From NCBI GenBank assembly GCA_002110485.1, contig MOWL01000025.1:1-64000 (forward strand): a DNA stretch of 64,000 nucleotides, in the 5' to 3' direction. The translations under genes were made by a program, and so were the position numbers. The notes below the pieces were generated by a model. It saw nothing but the letters and a program-made list of their open reading frames with translations. It had not been told where the DNA came from and ran no database searches. This document shows, piece by piece, positions 22,482-34,000 of the stretch. The stretch comes from Emergomyces orientalis. Its lineage: Eukaryota; Ascomycota; Eurotiomycetes; Onygenales; Ajellomycetaceae. How positions within the stretch are numbered: the first letter of the stretch is position 1; each line of letters begins with the position of its first letter.

Positions 22482-24248
22482 TTTTTTTTTTTTTTTTTTT
22501 TTTAATGATTTTTTTGTTCCTTTTGATACATGAACGCAGTAAATTTAAAGTAAATGATTGAGGATGGTATTAATATATATAAAATCATGGTATTATTTTT
22601 ACGTGTGGATTTCCAACCTGCCCCGCCCCTTTTCACAAGTGTTGGGCCCACAAAACTGTATAAAACTTAAAATAAATAAAAAAAGGACCAAGAAAAGTGG
22701 GGAGCATCTGGGGCAGAAAGAATTTGCGATGAGAAAAAGGAACGAAGGGACTGTTAGAGAAAGGAACGGATGTGCATATATTGAAAGGATTTGTGTAAGA
22801 TAGACTGCTCTATATATTTATGAAAATGAAAACTAAATTTCACGTCTACGAAAATGGTAGTGGTAATTAACCTCTTGTATAGATTCTGCTCCATATACCA
22901 TACCATATCATCTCTATATCAACTTATCTAGATAGGTAATCTTGCACGGAGGGTATCCATCTCCTGACTGGCTGCAACGCTTAACTCGAATCGCCTTCTT
23001 CTTTTTCCTGTCCTTTGCCGCCCATCACCACCTTGATGTGCACAGTACATGTACATGTACAGTACAATCAGGTCAGATGTTTTCATTCAAAAGCTTCAAG
23101 CAAGGCATGCACTGCGCCGCTTCAAGATTCTGACTGCAGCATTCGTGGGCTTGTTCTTTTTCCTGCGTTAAGTTACGTGTATCGAATCAAAGTGTAAGGA
23201 TATCACGGAGCTAATGTTGGATGCCTGGGTTGGGTAGTGGTTACTAGGCAGGGGATGAAATTTCTCTATGGCTGCCAGCCCTTATTTTGCGGGTTGGGGG
23301 GGGGGGGTTTTGGGGTTGCGATTTCAAAACAGGCCAGGCCATCTAACACACAGCCGCCTCATCTTTCGAGCTGGGCATCCCTGCTCACCGCCCTCTCCCA
23401 TTCATCTCAATGTGTCAATCACAGAAGGAATTAGAGCTGCAAGAATAGTGATCCCATTTGATAAATCGACTCTTTGACACAGGGATTTTTCAATTTTTAG
23501 CAAATAAGGCCTGGTGCATCTTCTGCACAATAATATATCATGCGAGCAGAGCTTTGACACCTACTAGTGCACCACTCCCATGAAAAGGTGGCCTCATATT
23601 GTGGGACGTGGGGCGTGAGCAAGGCATGAATATGGGGGGCAAAACGGGAAATAAGACTCAGAGAGAGCAAAATGAAAACATGAGATCTAAAATATCGACT
23701 TCACTGAGGCAGGAATTGGCGGGCTTTCCCCCGAATATAACCAAGTTCTGTACATGCCATGGGGGCATAGCCAGACTCCAGCCAAAATTCGTCCCATCAT
23801 CCCACATACCCGGAAAGGGGGGGCACGTCGAAAGTGCTTGGAGCCACAGGAGGCCTTTTATGATCATGGCTCTAATTCATGCCTCACCCACCAAAAAACT
23901 CGACATTAATCGGTACTCCGGATTGCTCGGCGCAGTATGGCTGCCAGCCTTGCATTGCCAAAACATATCCCGTTTATATGGTATCCCCAGGAGGAACAGA
24001 CTACACCATGTACCCCAGACGCATGTTTCTGAAATCAGCGCAGTCAGGTTTTTATGAAGACACGAATGATTGGCTACAGGGGTGATAGCTTTACAGTGGA
24101 CGGTATATAAACGGCTGATTACCCCGCGCTTCCGTTTAAATGCCTGATACATCATGTTAAACCTGTACAATTTATTTCCCTTGTGGTTAATTGAAGACAT
24201 CAATACCCTACCCCCAGTGAAGAAGAGTCAACTAAGAACGACAAAAAA
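22482..24248. other. JEN 3' flank and spacer
   Basis: It opens with a 22-base T run (22482-22503) immediately after the JEN stop. A perfect 16-bp palindrome of GTACAT units lies at 23045-23060. A G-run is at 23297-23308. No gene was recognised; short frames near 23600-24060 have no family likeness. Confidence 0.5.
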
Positions 24249-25958
24249 ATGCGACCGGCGAGTCGAGACGACTTCACTGTCGCGATTATCTGTGCCCAGG
24301 TTCTGGAGGCTGACGCTGTCGAAGCTCTTTTCGACGAAACCTACGACCGATTGGCCAAGATCTATGGAAAACAAACCGGAGATGTGAATGCCTACATAAA
24401 TGGGAGGATTGGAGGTCATAATATTGTCCTGAGCTACATGCCAGGCATGGGGAAATGCACTGCAGCAAGTGTGGCTGCGAACCTGCGCTACAGTTACCCT
24501 CGAATAGGGCTTGCACTGGTGGTTGGTATCTCTGGGGGGCCTCAATTTCCGTCTAGCGACACAGAGATTTTTCTCGGCGATGTCCTCATTAGCGAGGCAG
24601 CCATTGAGTACGATTTTGGCAAACAGTACAAAGATGGCTTTGAGTGAAAGTCGGATGTGACAGAAACCTTGGTAAGACAGAACCAGGAGATTCGCAGCCT
24701 TCTAAACGCTTTTAAGGCGAGTCGAACCCGCAGCGAATTTCAAGCCAACATGTCCCGGCACCTTTGTGGCATCCAGAAATCGGAAACAAGATGGAAGCAT
24801 CCAGGCCCTACCGAAGCTGATGTCCTCTATGAGGTCTGCCATGGGGAACTGCACCAAAATTGCAATGATGCACGTTGTGGCCAAAACCGAGTTATTCGTC
24901 GACGAGCTGGCGAAGACACAGTCAAAACGTCTGTGCATATTGGTAAAGTGGCCTCCGCTGGCATTGTAATGAAATCTGGAGAGCACCGCGATGAAATTGT
25001 CCCGAATGAGGGGGTTATTTGGTTTGAAGTGGAGGGGGCTGGAGTTTGGGATAATGTTCCGTGTATCATTGTAAAAGGGGTCAGTGACTATGCTGACGGC
25101 CATAAATGCAATGCATGGCGAGCGTATGGCGCGGCAACCGACGCTTCAGCTGCCAAAGCCTTCTTAGAGTTTTGGAGGCCGACTATGTACACTGAAGGTT
25201 AGTTAGCAAAAATATTATAACTGACTAGTATCATGTTATGCTAAGCATGTTCTTCCATAGTCAAAAAACGCCACTGGATGGTCTCATTTAGAAGAAATCC
25301 ACAATTCATAGGCCGAAAACTCGAGATCACCAAAGTGGAGGAATTAATTCTGCAACAGGATGGACCGACCAAGATCGTTATTTCTGGGCTAGGAGGGATT
25401 GGAAAGACCCAAGTGATGCTGGAGCTGGCTTATCGCATGCGTGATAGAGATACCGAGTCCTCGATTTTCTGGGTCCCTTGTATCAGCCCCGAGAGTGTTG
25501 AACAAGCATATATGAGGATTGCACAGATGGTAGGGATCCAAGGTGTACAACCAAGGGAAGTAAAAGAGCGGGTCAGGAACCATCTCAACCAAAGGGCCGC
25601 CGGGAAGTGGCTTCTCATTTTCGATAATGCAGATGATATGGACATGCGGATCAAGAGTAGCAATGACACCCCAGCCCTCAAGGAGTTCCTCCCTGACAAT
25701 GAACAAGGCCATATTATCTTTACCACCCGAAATCGACAGCTAGCGGTGAAACTAGCTTCGCCTCATGTAATAAGGATTCCCGAGCTGGATAAGCAGACTG
25801 GCGTGCAGATTGTAGAAAAGTCGCTTATTCGAAAGGAGTTGCGTGACACTACCATCGCTTTCGTTGAAACATTGACCTTCCTCCAACTCGATATTACAAT
25901 CGTCATGTTCCCCATTCTCCACGCATACGATTTCTGCAGCAAAAGCCTATATGATTAG
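24249..25958 (+). pseudogene. decayed PNP-NB-ARC NLR-like gene
   Basis: Coding exons at 24249-25197 and 25261-25958 surround a 63-nt intron (GTTAGT...CATAG, phase 1). The reading is in one frame but has an in-frame TGA at 24645-24647, where a CGA codon would fit. Residues about 8-315 form a nucleoside-phosphorylase (PNP_UDP_1) domain: FTVAIICAQ, YMPGMGKCTAASVAANL, GISGGPQFPSSD, MKSGEHRDEI, FEVEGAGVWDNVPCIIVKGV and SDYADGHK. Counted through the stop, residues about 345-560 form an NB-ARC ATPase: P-loop GLGGIGKTQ, Walker B KWLLIFDNADD and the HIIFTTRNR element. The winged-helix part and the TPR or ankyrin repeats usual in this class are missing; the frame ends at TAG 25958 just after a VETLTFLQL element. 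It is related to fungal NLRs implicated in non-self recognition. With a nonsense codon and no repeat domain it is most likely inactive, unless the first 132 aa are made alone. Confidence 0.85.
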
Positions 25959-28405
25959 ATGAGGGCTAACATCGACAACTTCGATCCGCAGTACTGTACA
26001 TCAGCGGAGACCGCGGACGTGTTGTTGCCGTTGCCAACAATTCCCCAATTGCCAATTCAACCATCCGCGTCGTTCAGTGTCTTTGGTAGCTCATCAGGTG
26101 CACTAAGCCCGGCGGCAATAGTTTTGATGTTAGTTCGCGGTCGCTCTATACTGGTTGTTGGAAGTGATGGTATTCTTGGAGGTCGAATTTTTTTGGGTAT
26201 ATTGTCATGACAGTGGAAAATCTCGGGTACGAACTTAGTACAAACCCCATCGAGGTGAAGTGAGAGCCCTACTATGACATTCAAAACTAAACTCTTCTCT
26301 ATAGATCGCGCCCGGCAGATGATGCCGCACAACAAGAAAATGTTTCGCTGAGATATTTGGATCAACCTTGGACATCTTGTGACCAATTCAGGCGTATTGG
26401 ACTTGCTAGCACCCACTGTGCCCATCGCGTTTGAGTTGAGAGTATTAGGAGTCACTGAGAGAAAATTGAATATATCGGGCGAATAATCCTATGAGGATGT
26501 ATATAAGCGGACGATCCGTATGATCCGGAATTGAATTGAGGCATCTGAGAGCCGGCCTCCCTTGGTATCGTTGAATTTGAGTAACAAATCATGAATACGT
26601 GTTACAATTTTGATGTCTCAGGCGGCCTAGTGGTCGCGTCTGTGGTGATTAGGATATTTTGAGTAGCCTTATCCTGTCCAGGCAAGAAAAGGTGAGAGAG
26701 CACCATGCCATCCTTTGAGAACTGGGACAGAACAGATATTCCATTCGTACCGCTGTAATCGTAGGGGTCAAAAGTCCCGCTATAGGCGCATTGCTGAATG
26801 AGATGGATGTTGCATCACATAAAGGGCGGGCATATCCCGTATTGTGTTTCAAAGAAAAGTCGGCAGCGATTGGGGTTTACGGGAGACAGGGTGCGTTATG
26901 CTTAACCGTGCATGGGTTGGGCAAGGATGAATTTTGGGGACGGGAGAAGGGAAGAAGAGCTGGGGCTGTGGCTTGGTAGGGGTAGTTCCTTTGGGATAGC
27001 TTTAATTCGGGGGTTACTACTCCATTCTCTCGTATTTGGAGCGATGGAGGTAGATAGTTCTTGATCCACATCTACAGCAGCTGAGAGCCAAATCTATGTC
27101 ACCGGTTTGACGTATAATTGCCATCCGAAGATGCGGGAAGCACTCCTGTTTTCCCCTTCAATGAACACAAGAACTTGCAGCAAATCTTAGGGCTTCTTCA
27201 CCTTTGATCCCCCCCAGCCCACCCCCACGAATTATTAAGTTAATGAGAAAATATCCAGAGCTTACCTACATACCAAAAAGCTATCTGTGATAATCTAAAT
27301 ATAGTAACAGCTCGAGAAAAGTCAGAACGAAAAATCAATCTCGCTTCGTCTTCGAACCTTCATGCATAGATCACACTACAAAATACCAGGTTAAGTTAGG
27401 CGGGAGGCTTGGATAAGGCCATCGCCGATCTTCGGTGGAGCTTGGGCGCAGCCATCCCCCCGCATTGGCATCCCCTTATCGAGCTAGCTCATGCACGAAT
27501 GCATGCACACAACCGCCAACCAAACCAACTTTCCCTCAACAGGAATATGCGCGCGCGGGCATCTGTGTTTTCAAGTCCAGTTTCTTCCAAAAAACGGAAC
27601 AAAAACGTCAATCACAAATGGATCCCCAGTTTTAGCAGTCGTATATAGCCTTGGCCATTCTCCCCTTTGAAACCACCGCGAAGATTATCGTTACTTCTTT
27701 CATCAAGATACGAGCCCGACTGATGGCGATCTTCGCGTGGTTTGCCTTTTTGACTTGAAGAATATTGAAAACATGGTCACATCGTCAGAGAACCACTCCA
27801 TTCAGATTGCTCATTGTTCAGGCACAGGCACAGGCACAGGCAGAGGGACGGAGCGAGTTATGATGAAAGGGAACAAGATCGAGGCAGTGCCGTGCCGACT
27901 CAATTCCTGCTTGAGTCTAAATAAATTTCCTTTTTGTTTCTTTTTCTTCCTTCCTTTTCTGCTTGATTGTGGGGATTCTTTGAATTCTTTGGGTGGACAT
28001 TGGTCCACTTTGCAAGAATGGGGTCAATACGATATCTCTGTCTATCTTGTTTGTCTTGTCGCAAATAGCTTCATGAGATGGAATTGGGTTTGGGATTAGT
28101 TCAAGGCAGAGTCTCGTATAAGTCTTGGATATCACAATTTGAAGACGTGGAATGGAAGCGGAGATTGGGCCATACTTGCTGCTCGAGTGTCGAGAAAAAG
28201 CTATATAAAGATGCTTGTGTCGCCCTCGAAAATCTCTATCTTCTTATCAGCAGGAGCAGCAACAGCTACAGGCCAAAATACCTAGCTGATCAGAAAGCGA
28301 GCGCCCTTCTCGCTTCAAGAGGCAAACACCTTTTTGATATCTCGCCTCATACCTATCCTTTCACTCCCCCCAAATTGCATTAAAGCAAAAGCACTCTCAG
28401 CAAAA
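25959..28405. other. spacer after NLR relic
   Basis: No identifiable gene. The missing NLR repeat domain is not visible in any frame just downstream. Frames at 25959-26210 (+) and 26057-26455 (-) overlap each other and look random. The last several hundred bases are the upstream region of the secreted-protein gene. Confidence 0.5.
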
Positions 28406-29035
28406 ATGCTGCCTCACCTCCTCCCCTACCTCACGCTCACGGCCATCCACCTCTTTTCAGGTGTGAACGCCGCCGCTTTGGGCACCTTCCCCGAGTTCAA
28501 TGGCAACAATCTGGGTTCAACCAAGAACGTTGTCAGGCGCGACGCCAACCCAGGCCCAGCCAGGGACTCCGAATTCGACTTCGATTTCGACAACGATGGC
28601 GACATTGACCAGGATGACCTCAAGCAGCTCAGTCCCGAAGAACTTGAAGAAGCCTTCAGGCTCATGAGCGAGATTCCAGATAAGGTGCTTAACAAGGGCT
28701 CCGATGCGACGGAGAAATGGCTGAAGAAGCATAAAGGCCACTCGAAAGCTATCACCGCCCGTGGCTGGGATGATATTTGGAATGTCACCAAGTGCGCCGG
28801 TGCCATTGCCTACTTTATCGTGGAGAACTGGTCCGTCTTAGCTAAGGTGGGCAAGTTGAATAAGCTGCGGAAGTTGAAGAAGCTCATCGATGACGTTGGT
28901 GGGTATAAGAACGCTGCGAAACTGCTGCTTAGCCGCGGGAAGGGAAGCCGCAAGAAGAAGAAGAATTATGACCGCCTGAATAAACTTGCTGCCGAGATCA
29001 TTGGCGTGGCCATAATTCAGTCTTATTGCACCTAG
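28406..29035 (+). CDS. secreted protein, EF-hand-like loop and cationic C-terminal domain
   Basis: A single exon of 209 aa. I chose the ATG at 28406 because it begins a classic signal peptide (MLPHLLPYLTLTAIHLFSGV, probable cut after VNA at about residue 22). The upstream in-frame ATG at 28334 would spoil it. A dibasic VVRR site (43-45) suggests Kex2 processing. Residues 60-71 match the 12-residue EF-hand loop pattern (D60, D62, D64, G65, I67, D71), as in dockerins and calmodulin-like loops. An acidic helix (76-93) follows. The C-terminal half (about 120-209) has GWDDIWNVTKCAGAIAYFIV, then a Lys/Leu-rich amphipathic region, IDDVGGYKNAAKLLL, a poly-basic SRKKKK patch and LAAEIIGVAIIQSYCT. C130 and C207 may form a disulfide. 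I recall fungal secreted proteins with a comparable C-AI...GG...AA...C layout; no function is known to me. Effector or antimicrobial roles are speculation. Confidence 0.8.
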   Translation: MLPHLLPYLTLTAIHLFSGVNAAALGTFPEFNGNNLGSTKNVVRRDANPGPARDSEFDFDFDNDGDIDQDDLKQLSPEELEEAFRLMSEIPDKVLNKGSDATEKWLKKHKGHSKAITARGWDDIWNVTKCAGAIAYFIVENWSVLAKVGKLNKLRKLKKLIDDVGGYKNAAKLLLSRGKGSRKKKKNYDRLNKLAAEIIGVAIIQSYCT

Positions 29036-29580
29036 AGGGTCGGCTAGGTGGTATTGAGAGGATTTGAGCTTTGGAAGAATCGCGGACGATTGCATGGCCA
29101 CACATGCATAACTGGGGGTTGATAATAGAGGTGGAATTTTCGGGTTTTTGTTTTCCTCGATTATATCTTTATCTTAAATACCCTTTTTATACTTTCTTAT
29201 ATACGTCTGTTGCCCATGGTTTGTACGTACGAAAAACCGGTCCTACATATTATGTATAAATGATATTTGTTAGCTGAGCCGAATGGTTGGGTTGTCAAAT
29301 TTATATATAGGGGGGGATTGGACAATTTAATCACCTCGAATGCAATACTATGTTACATCACCTTGTTCCCTACTTGAAACCAAATTTGATCAAGAAGAAA
29401 TAGTTGAATGTGTCAAATTTCCAGGCTTACATTATTGAGATCATCAAGAAGTAGAAGTAGTAGTCTGACCTAAATTGTTGACACGCGACGAGCGGTTTTT
29501 GACCTATCGTCAACCTTACTTCGACGTTCGCTAACTTCGTCCAAACATATCCCATTCTATCTACTCTTCGTGACCTCGTT
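29036..29580. other. spacer between secreted-protein gene and kinase relic
   Basis: AT-rich 3' flank with no coding content recognised. Confidence 0.5.
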
Positions 29581-31078
29581 ATGGCTTCTCTCCTCAGGTG
29601 GACCAGAACCACTTTTCGAAGAACGCCACCCTCTCCCATGAGTTTCCTAAGGAGCTTCGAAACCGTCAAGGCTTAGCTGGATGGGTAATGATTTGAAGAG
29701 TTCAAAGAAGGGCAATAATACCCCTGTCAAACATTGGCGATATCTTCAGCTCCAAATACCAGATCATCGGTAAGCTGGGATTTGCAGTAGCCTCCACCGT
29801 ATGGCTCGCTCGCGAACCTGAATCAATCGACTCCTTTCCTACGGTCAATTTTATGAAGTTAACGCAGCCAGAGGGCATCGATATGTGACACTGAAAGTAT
29901 ATACGCGTGATGAAGCTACTCAGAAAGCGTTTCAGATTTACAAGCATCTAAATCAAGGAAATCGACTGCATCCTGGCTATGCCCATGTGAGAACGGCACT
30001 AGATGACTTCACGATTCCTCATCCTGGAGGTGACCATCATTGTCTCGTTCAGAAGCCCATGTGGGAGAGCTTCGGGGATCTACTTTAACGCAACCCTAGT
30101 CATCGATTTACGGAAGATATACTCAGAGCTGGTCTTATGCAAGTTTTTCTTGCACTTGACTATCTTCATTTTGAGTGCAAGCTTGTCCATACAGGTAAGA
30201 AAGCCCTTTGTTTTCTCAAAGATGTACATACAATGCAACTACTAAACCATAGTCGAATTCAACATCAAGGACGATAATATCCTTCAAGAAATAGCCAATG
30301 AAGCAATTTTTGAAAACTTTACCAAAGCTGAAATGGAGCGCCCTTCACCGCGAAAATTTATCAGTGGTATGCCAGTGTATGCTTCACGGCGGCTTGAATT
30401 TCCAAAAACATTTGGCCAGGTAATTCTGAGTGATTTTGGCTCCGCTGTGAGTGGAGATGAGAGGAGAAATCATGATGCGCAACCCAACACTTACAGATCA
30501 CCAGGGGTGGTGCTGAAAATCGAATGGAGTTATCCAATTGATATATGGAATGTTGGGGCCTTGGCCTGTTTTTGCTACGTAATTATCTCACTTCATTCAT
30601 ATCCTTCCAGATTGCTAATGAGAAGAGAAAAAAAGAAAAAAAAATCAGATCTGAGATCTGGGATCTGCCTGAAGGCAAGCATATGTTCCATGGCAATGAT
30701 CCTGGCGGGAAAGGTTATTCCACCCGTACCCATCTTGCTGAAGGGATTAACGTACTGGGCCCGCTTCCCTTAGATATGCTCAAGCGTGGAATGCGGAGCC
30801 CTGAAAATGTTACTGAAGACGGTTTGTATTCCCTCTCTTTACCGATGGCAAATTAGCAAATGCGAGAGGATTATATTAAGACATTCGTAGGACGGTGGAA
30901 GAGCGACATCGAGCTCCCACAACAAACAAGCCTGGCGGAGTGGGAAGAATTTCTTAGTGGAAGAAATAAAGCAGTGTTTCTGAGTTTTATAACAGGGATG
31001 CTTCAATGGCGCCCGGAAGATACAAAAACGGCAAAGGAACTGCTTGAGGATCCACGGCTCAATGATCAGATAATCTAG
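29581..31078 (+). pseudogene. SRPK-like protein kinase relic
   Basis: Pieces of one fungal SRPK-like kinase lie in order but in shifted frames. They are a leader from ATG 29581 (RTTFRRTPPSPMSFLRSFET, ended by TAG, TAA and TGA), an N-lobe YQIIGKLGFAVASTVWLARE and VTLKVYTRDEA (K present), and GYAHVRTALDDFTIPHPGGD with MWESFGDLL. A TAA at 30086-30088 follows, then FLALDYLHFECKLVHT. After an intron at about 30195-30251 come FNIKDDN, LSDFGSAVSGDE, YRSPGVVLK, PIDIWNVGAL, DLPEGKHMFHGND and MLQWRPEDTKTAKELLEDPR. Relative to active members, the catalytic Asp of the DIKxDN motif is Asn and the Glu of the SPE motif is Gly, besides the stops and frameshifts. It cannot encode a working kinase. Intact members phosphorylate Ser/Arg-rich proteins or are of unknown role. 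The family is highly expanded in Onygenales and Eurotiales. Confidence 0.85.
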
Positions 31079-34000
31079 CCCTTCCATTTCACAGTCATCC
31101 CGTCGCACACCCGGGGGGCTGGTACGAGGATCGAACCTTGGCTGCTGTTCCCCAGGGAAGGGACTTGAGTTCCAGTAATCCCATGCACAAGAATCAGAGG
31201 GAGACGAATCATACCGGATGAAAACGCGCAACACTGCCAGCGAACACCCGGAGAAAAACAGATGAGGGACCGCTGATACAGAGAAATATGCGCCGGTCAC
31301 ATTTGATCTGAGCCCCTTCGGGGGCATAGCCCAGAACAGTCGCATCACTTTTTAAAATGCCCGAGACCTGAGGCCCAATATCCAATATTATTTAAATATC
31401 GAGCATGTCGAGGACGCGACGTCGACGTCGTATGTATCAAAGGATCTATTCCATCGTTATGCACGCGCCTGCTTAATCCCATCCACCGCTCCACTTCGTA
31501 TTCGCAATCCCAACTTTGGAACTCCCGCAACCAGGTTGGCTGCTTATTCAATCTTGGCAAATGGGTGCGAGTACGAACCCACCTGGGTGTAAATGCGGGT
31601 AGCGGCGATCCCTTTATGCGATACGCCGGCCCGATTCGGTTTGGACACTGACTATGGTGGGTGGGCACCGCGGCAATAGTTGGCTTTCCGAATATGCGGT
31701 GGAGGGTAAAGTTCGATAGTTAACTCCATAGGTGTAGGAGGTGTTTTGTGGAAGGGATGATGTTCGGGATTTGTTCGGAATATTTATATGGTTTTCAGGA
31801 TGACGAGCGTGGAACCTAATTCCAGTTCTTCGTACCCTTGAAATTCTTTTTATTTGTTTACGCCTTTACGGCTGTAAATTTCAGAGGTTAATAATATATG
31901 AGGTAGAAAAGGAGTGGACGACGAGCTGCCTGAACAACAATGAAACCTTAGATACGAATCATGCAGGCAGAGATGATGAAAAATCGTTCTGTAGAAAATC
32001 CAACAAGTCAAATTACAGATGAACGGCTTTTGTTCCCCGAGAAAGATATTGTCAGCCGAAAAGCAGACAGCCTGATATTCGCTGATAGGGTCCGGGCACA
32101 TGCCTCTAGGCATCTCTTGATATGCAATCTGAGAAGCTGAGTCAAGCGTTGACGACCCTCAAATGGCAATTTCGCACGCAACTAAATGTTAAATATCACC
32201 CCTCTTTCATGACAAGCATCCCTTAATTATCCCTAGGCCCTGAGAAGCGCTTGAGATGCCCAGCTTTCTTGGCCCTGCTACATTGGGCGATTTCTGCGTA
32301 AAAAATAAGCACACCAAGACTGCCAGCACTACGGCTGAGGTCATTTTTCTTACTGCCCCGCCAGCAAACGGATGATAAATCATACTTCTCCGAAGTATCC
32401 GTTGGAGTAGTGTATATCCCATCCATTTACCATATTTCTCGGCGAGTATTGTCCCGCGATTCCCGTAGCATGTAATGGAAGTGGTATGGACTGAACATGT
32501 ATGTATGTATGGATGGGAACAGAACATGATGATGTCGGTGGAGTCCTGAAGCGTTATCTTAGCAAAAATTTAAGTTAAATACCCCGCATTAATGATGTTC
32601 AGTACAACAAAACTGCTGCAGCACGTAGATCATCTTGTGAGGAGTGTCAGAGCTTCCGTCATGTTTATTTGACTACCCCTCCTCTCTGTTTAGTCCAGGT
32701 CCCTTACACGGAGAAGGGGGGAAAAGTAGGCGCCGTGTTGTTACCGTTTGATTCAGTCAGGGTTTCAGGTCTTTGCTGTCTTGCCTGACATCTAGCAGGG
32801 AGTTCCTGGATGTATGTACGTAAATACAAGGCGGTGAACGAGACGCACCAAATGGATAAACCTACCTACTACACAAAGCATGATTCTATTTATCCGCAAT
32901 TAATGATGTTCTTTAAGGAACAAGGGGATGGATTTATGGGATAAGCTTTGATCCGGAATCCGAGGCCCCGGCCATTCCACCAATGATTGAGATATCATCT
33001 GATGCTTTCTTTGAAGTTTGGTCGGGAACTTCGGAAGTAGTTTCTAAGAATATCCAAGCAGCGGTTCACAAGAGTAAAACACCGATCACCCAACAACCAT
33101 ACCTATGGCCCCTCTATCCTCTCCGTCCTGTAGCCGCCGACTCTGGCGGTGAACGAAGAGGATAGAAGATTCCGCTTCCATATTGGCCATATCAGGGTCA
33201 CGGAATTCATGCGCACGTGACCAACCAGTGTTTCTTTTTCCTTCTCATCGCCAGGAAGGATGCCCCACATGCATGGGAGTTTTGCCTTTGGTTGGAGTGT
33301 CTAGCATGCTGCTTGAGGGGGAGATATTCTGAATGATTCTGAATGGTCAAGGTAATTTCAGCGATTGGATAGGTACAGATATACCCCAATATCACGCAGC
33401 ACTTCAGATGTATGTTTCAATAGGTACCGTACTATACGTTTCTGTGCTGCACGTGTGTTGGTAGTTGTTTCACGAAGGGGCTGGTATTTTTATCGTCGTA
33501 CGATATCTGTTGGATATTTGAAGTTGGCGGTTAGGAATTAAGAAACGTGAGTTAGATAGGCCAAAGACATCGTCCTGTCTGCGAGGAAATTACCCTTTGG
33601 GTAGTCGTATGTCGTAGTATCGCGTGGCTCAGTCCCAACCCCTGCTGGAATCAAGTATTCAGCAGTGGCTTTGCGGCGAGGGTCTTCGTCAGGGATACAG
33701 GTTTCCACCTAGGTATGATGGTGGAATGCAAGGCGAGTCCCTGGACCGTATTAGTCGGCAGTTAAACATGTTTTTTTCTTCTTGCGCTGGCAATCAGATG
33801 ATCTGATAGTTCCCCTTAGGCTGCAGCACAGCGGGCGAGTGTATTAAAACTGCATTGCCGGGCAATCCGTTCATGATGTGGAGTCGTCCAGCAGAAGCCC
33901 GAACTCGACCCGCTAAGTTTTAAAAATTGTCATGAGATCATGCTTTGTTCGATGTTTTATTTACGATTGAACTTCAGCCATATCTACTTCCAAAGCTCCT

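Noticed and set aside
26057..26455. 132-codon minus-strand frame after the NLR relic
   Set aside because: Overlaps a plus-strand frame of equal quality, and the composition looks random.
31100..31140. tRNA-like B-box on the minus strand (GGTTCGATCC)
   Set aside because: The box is one base short, the T-stem does not pair and no acceptor stem or D-arm is found.
31345..31668. 107-codon minus-strand frame as a gene or transposon piece
   Set aside because: No transposase, integrase or RT motif is seen; kept only as possible repeat debris.
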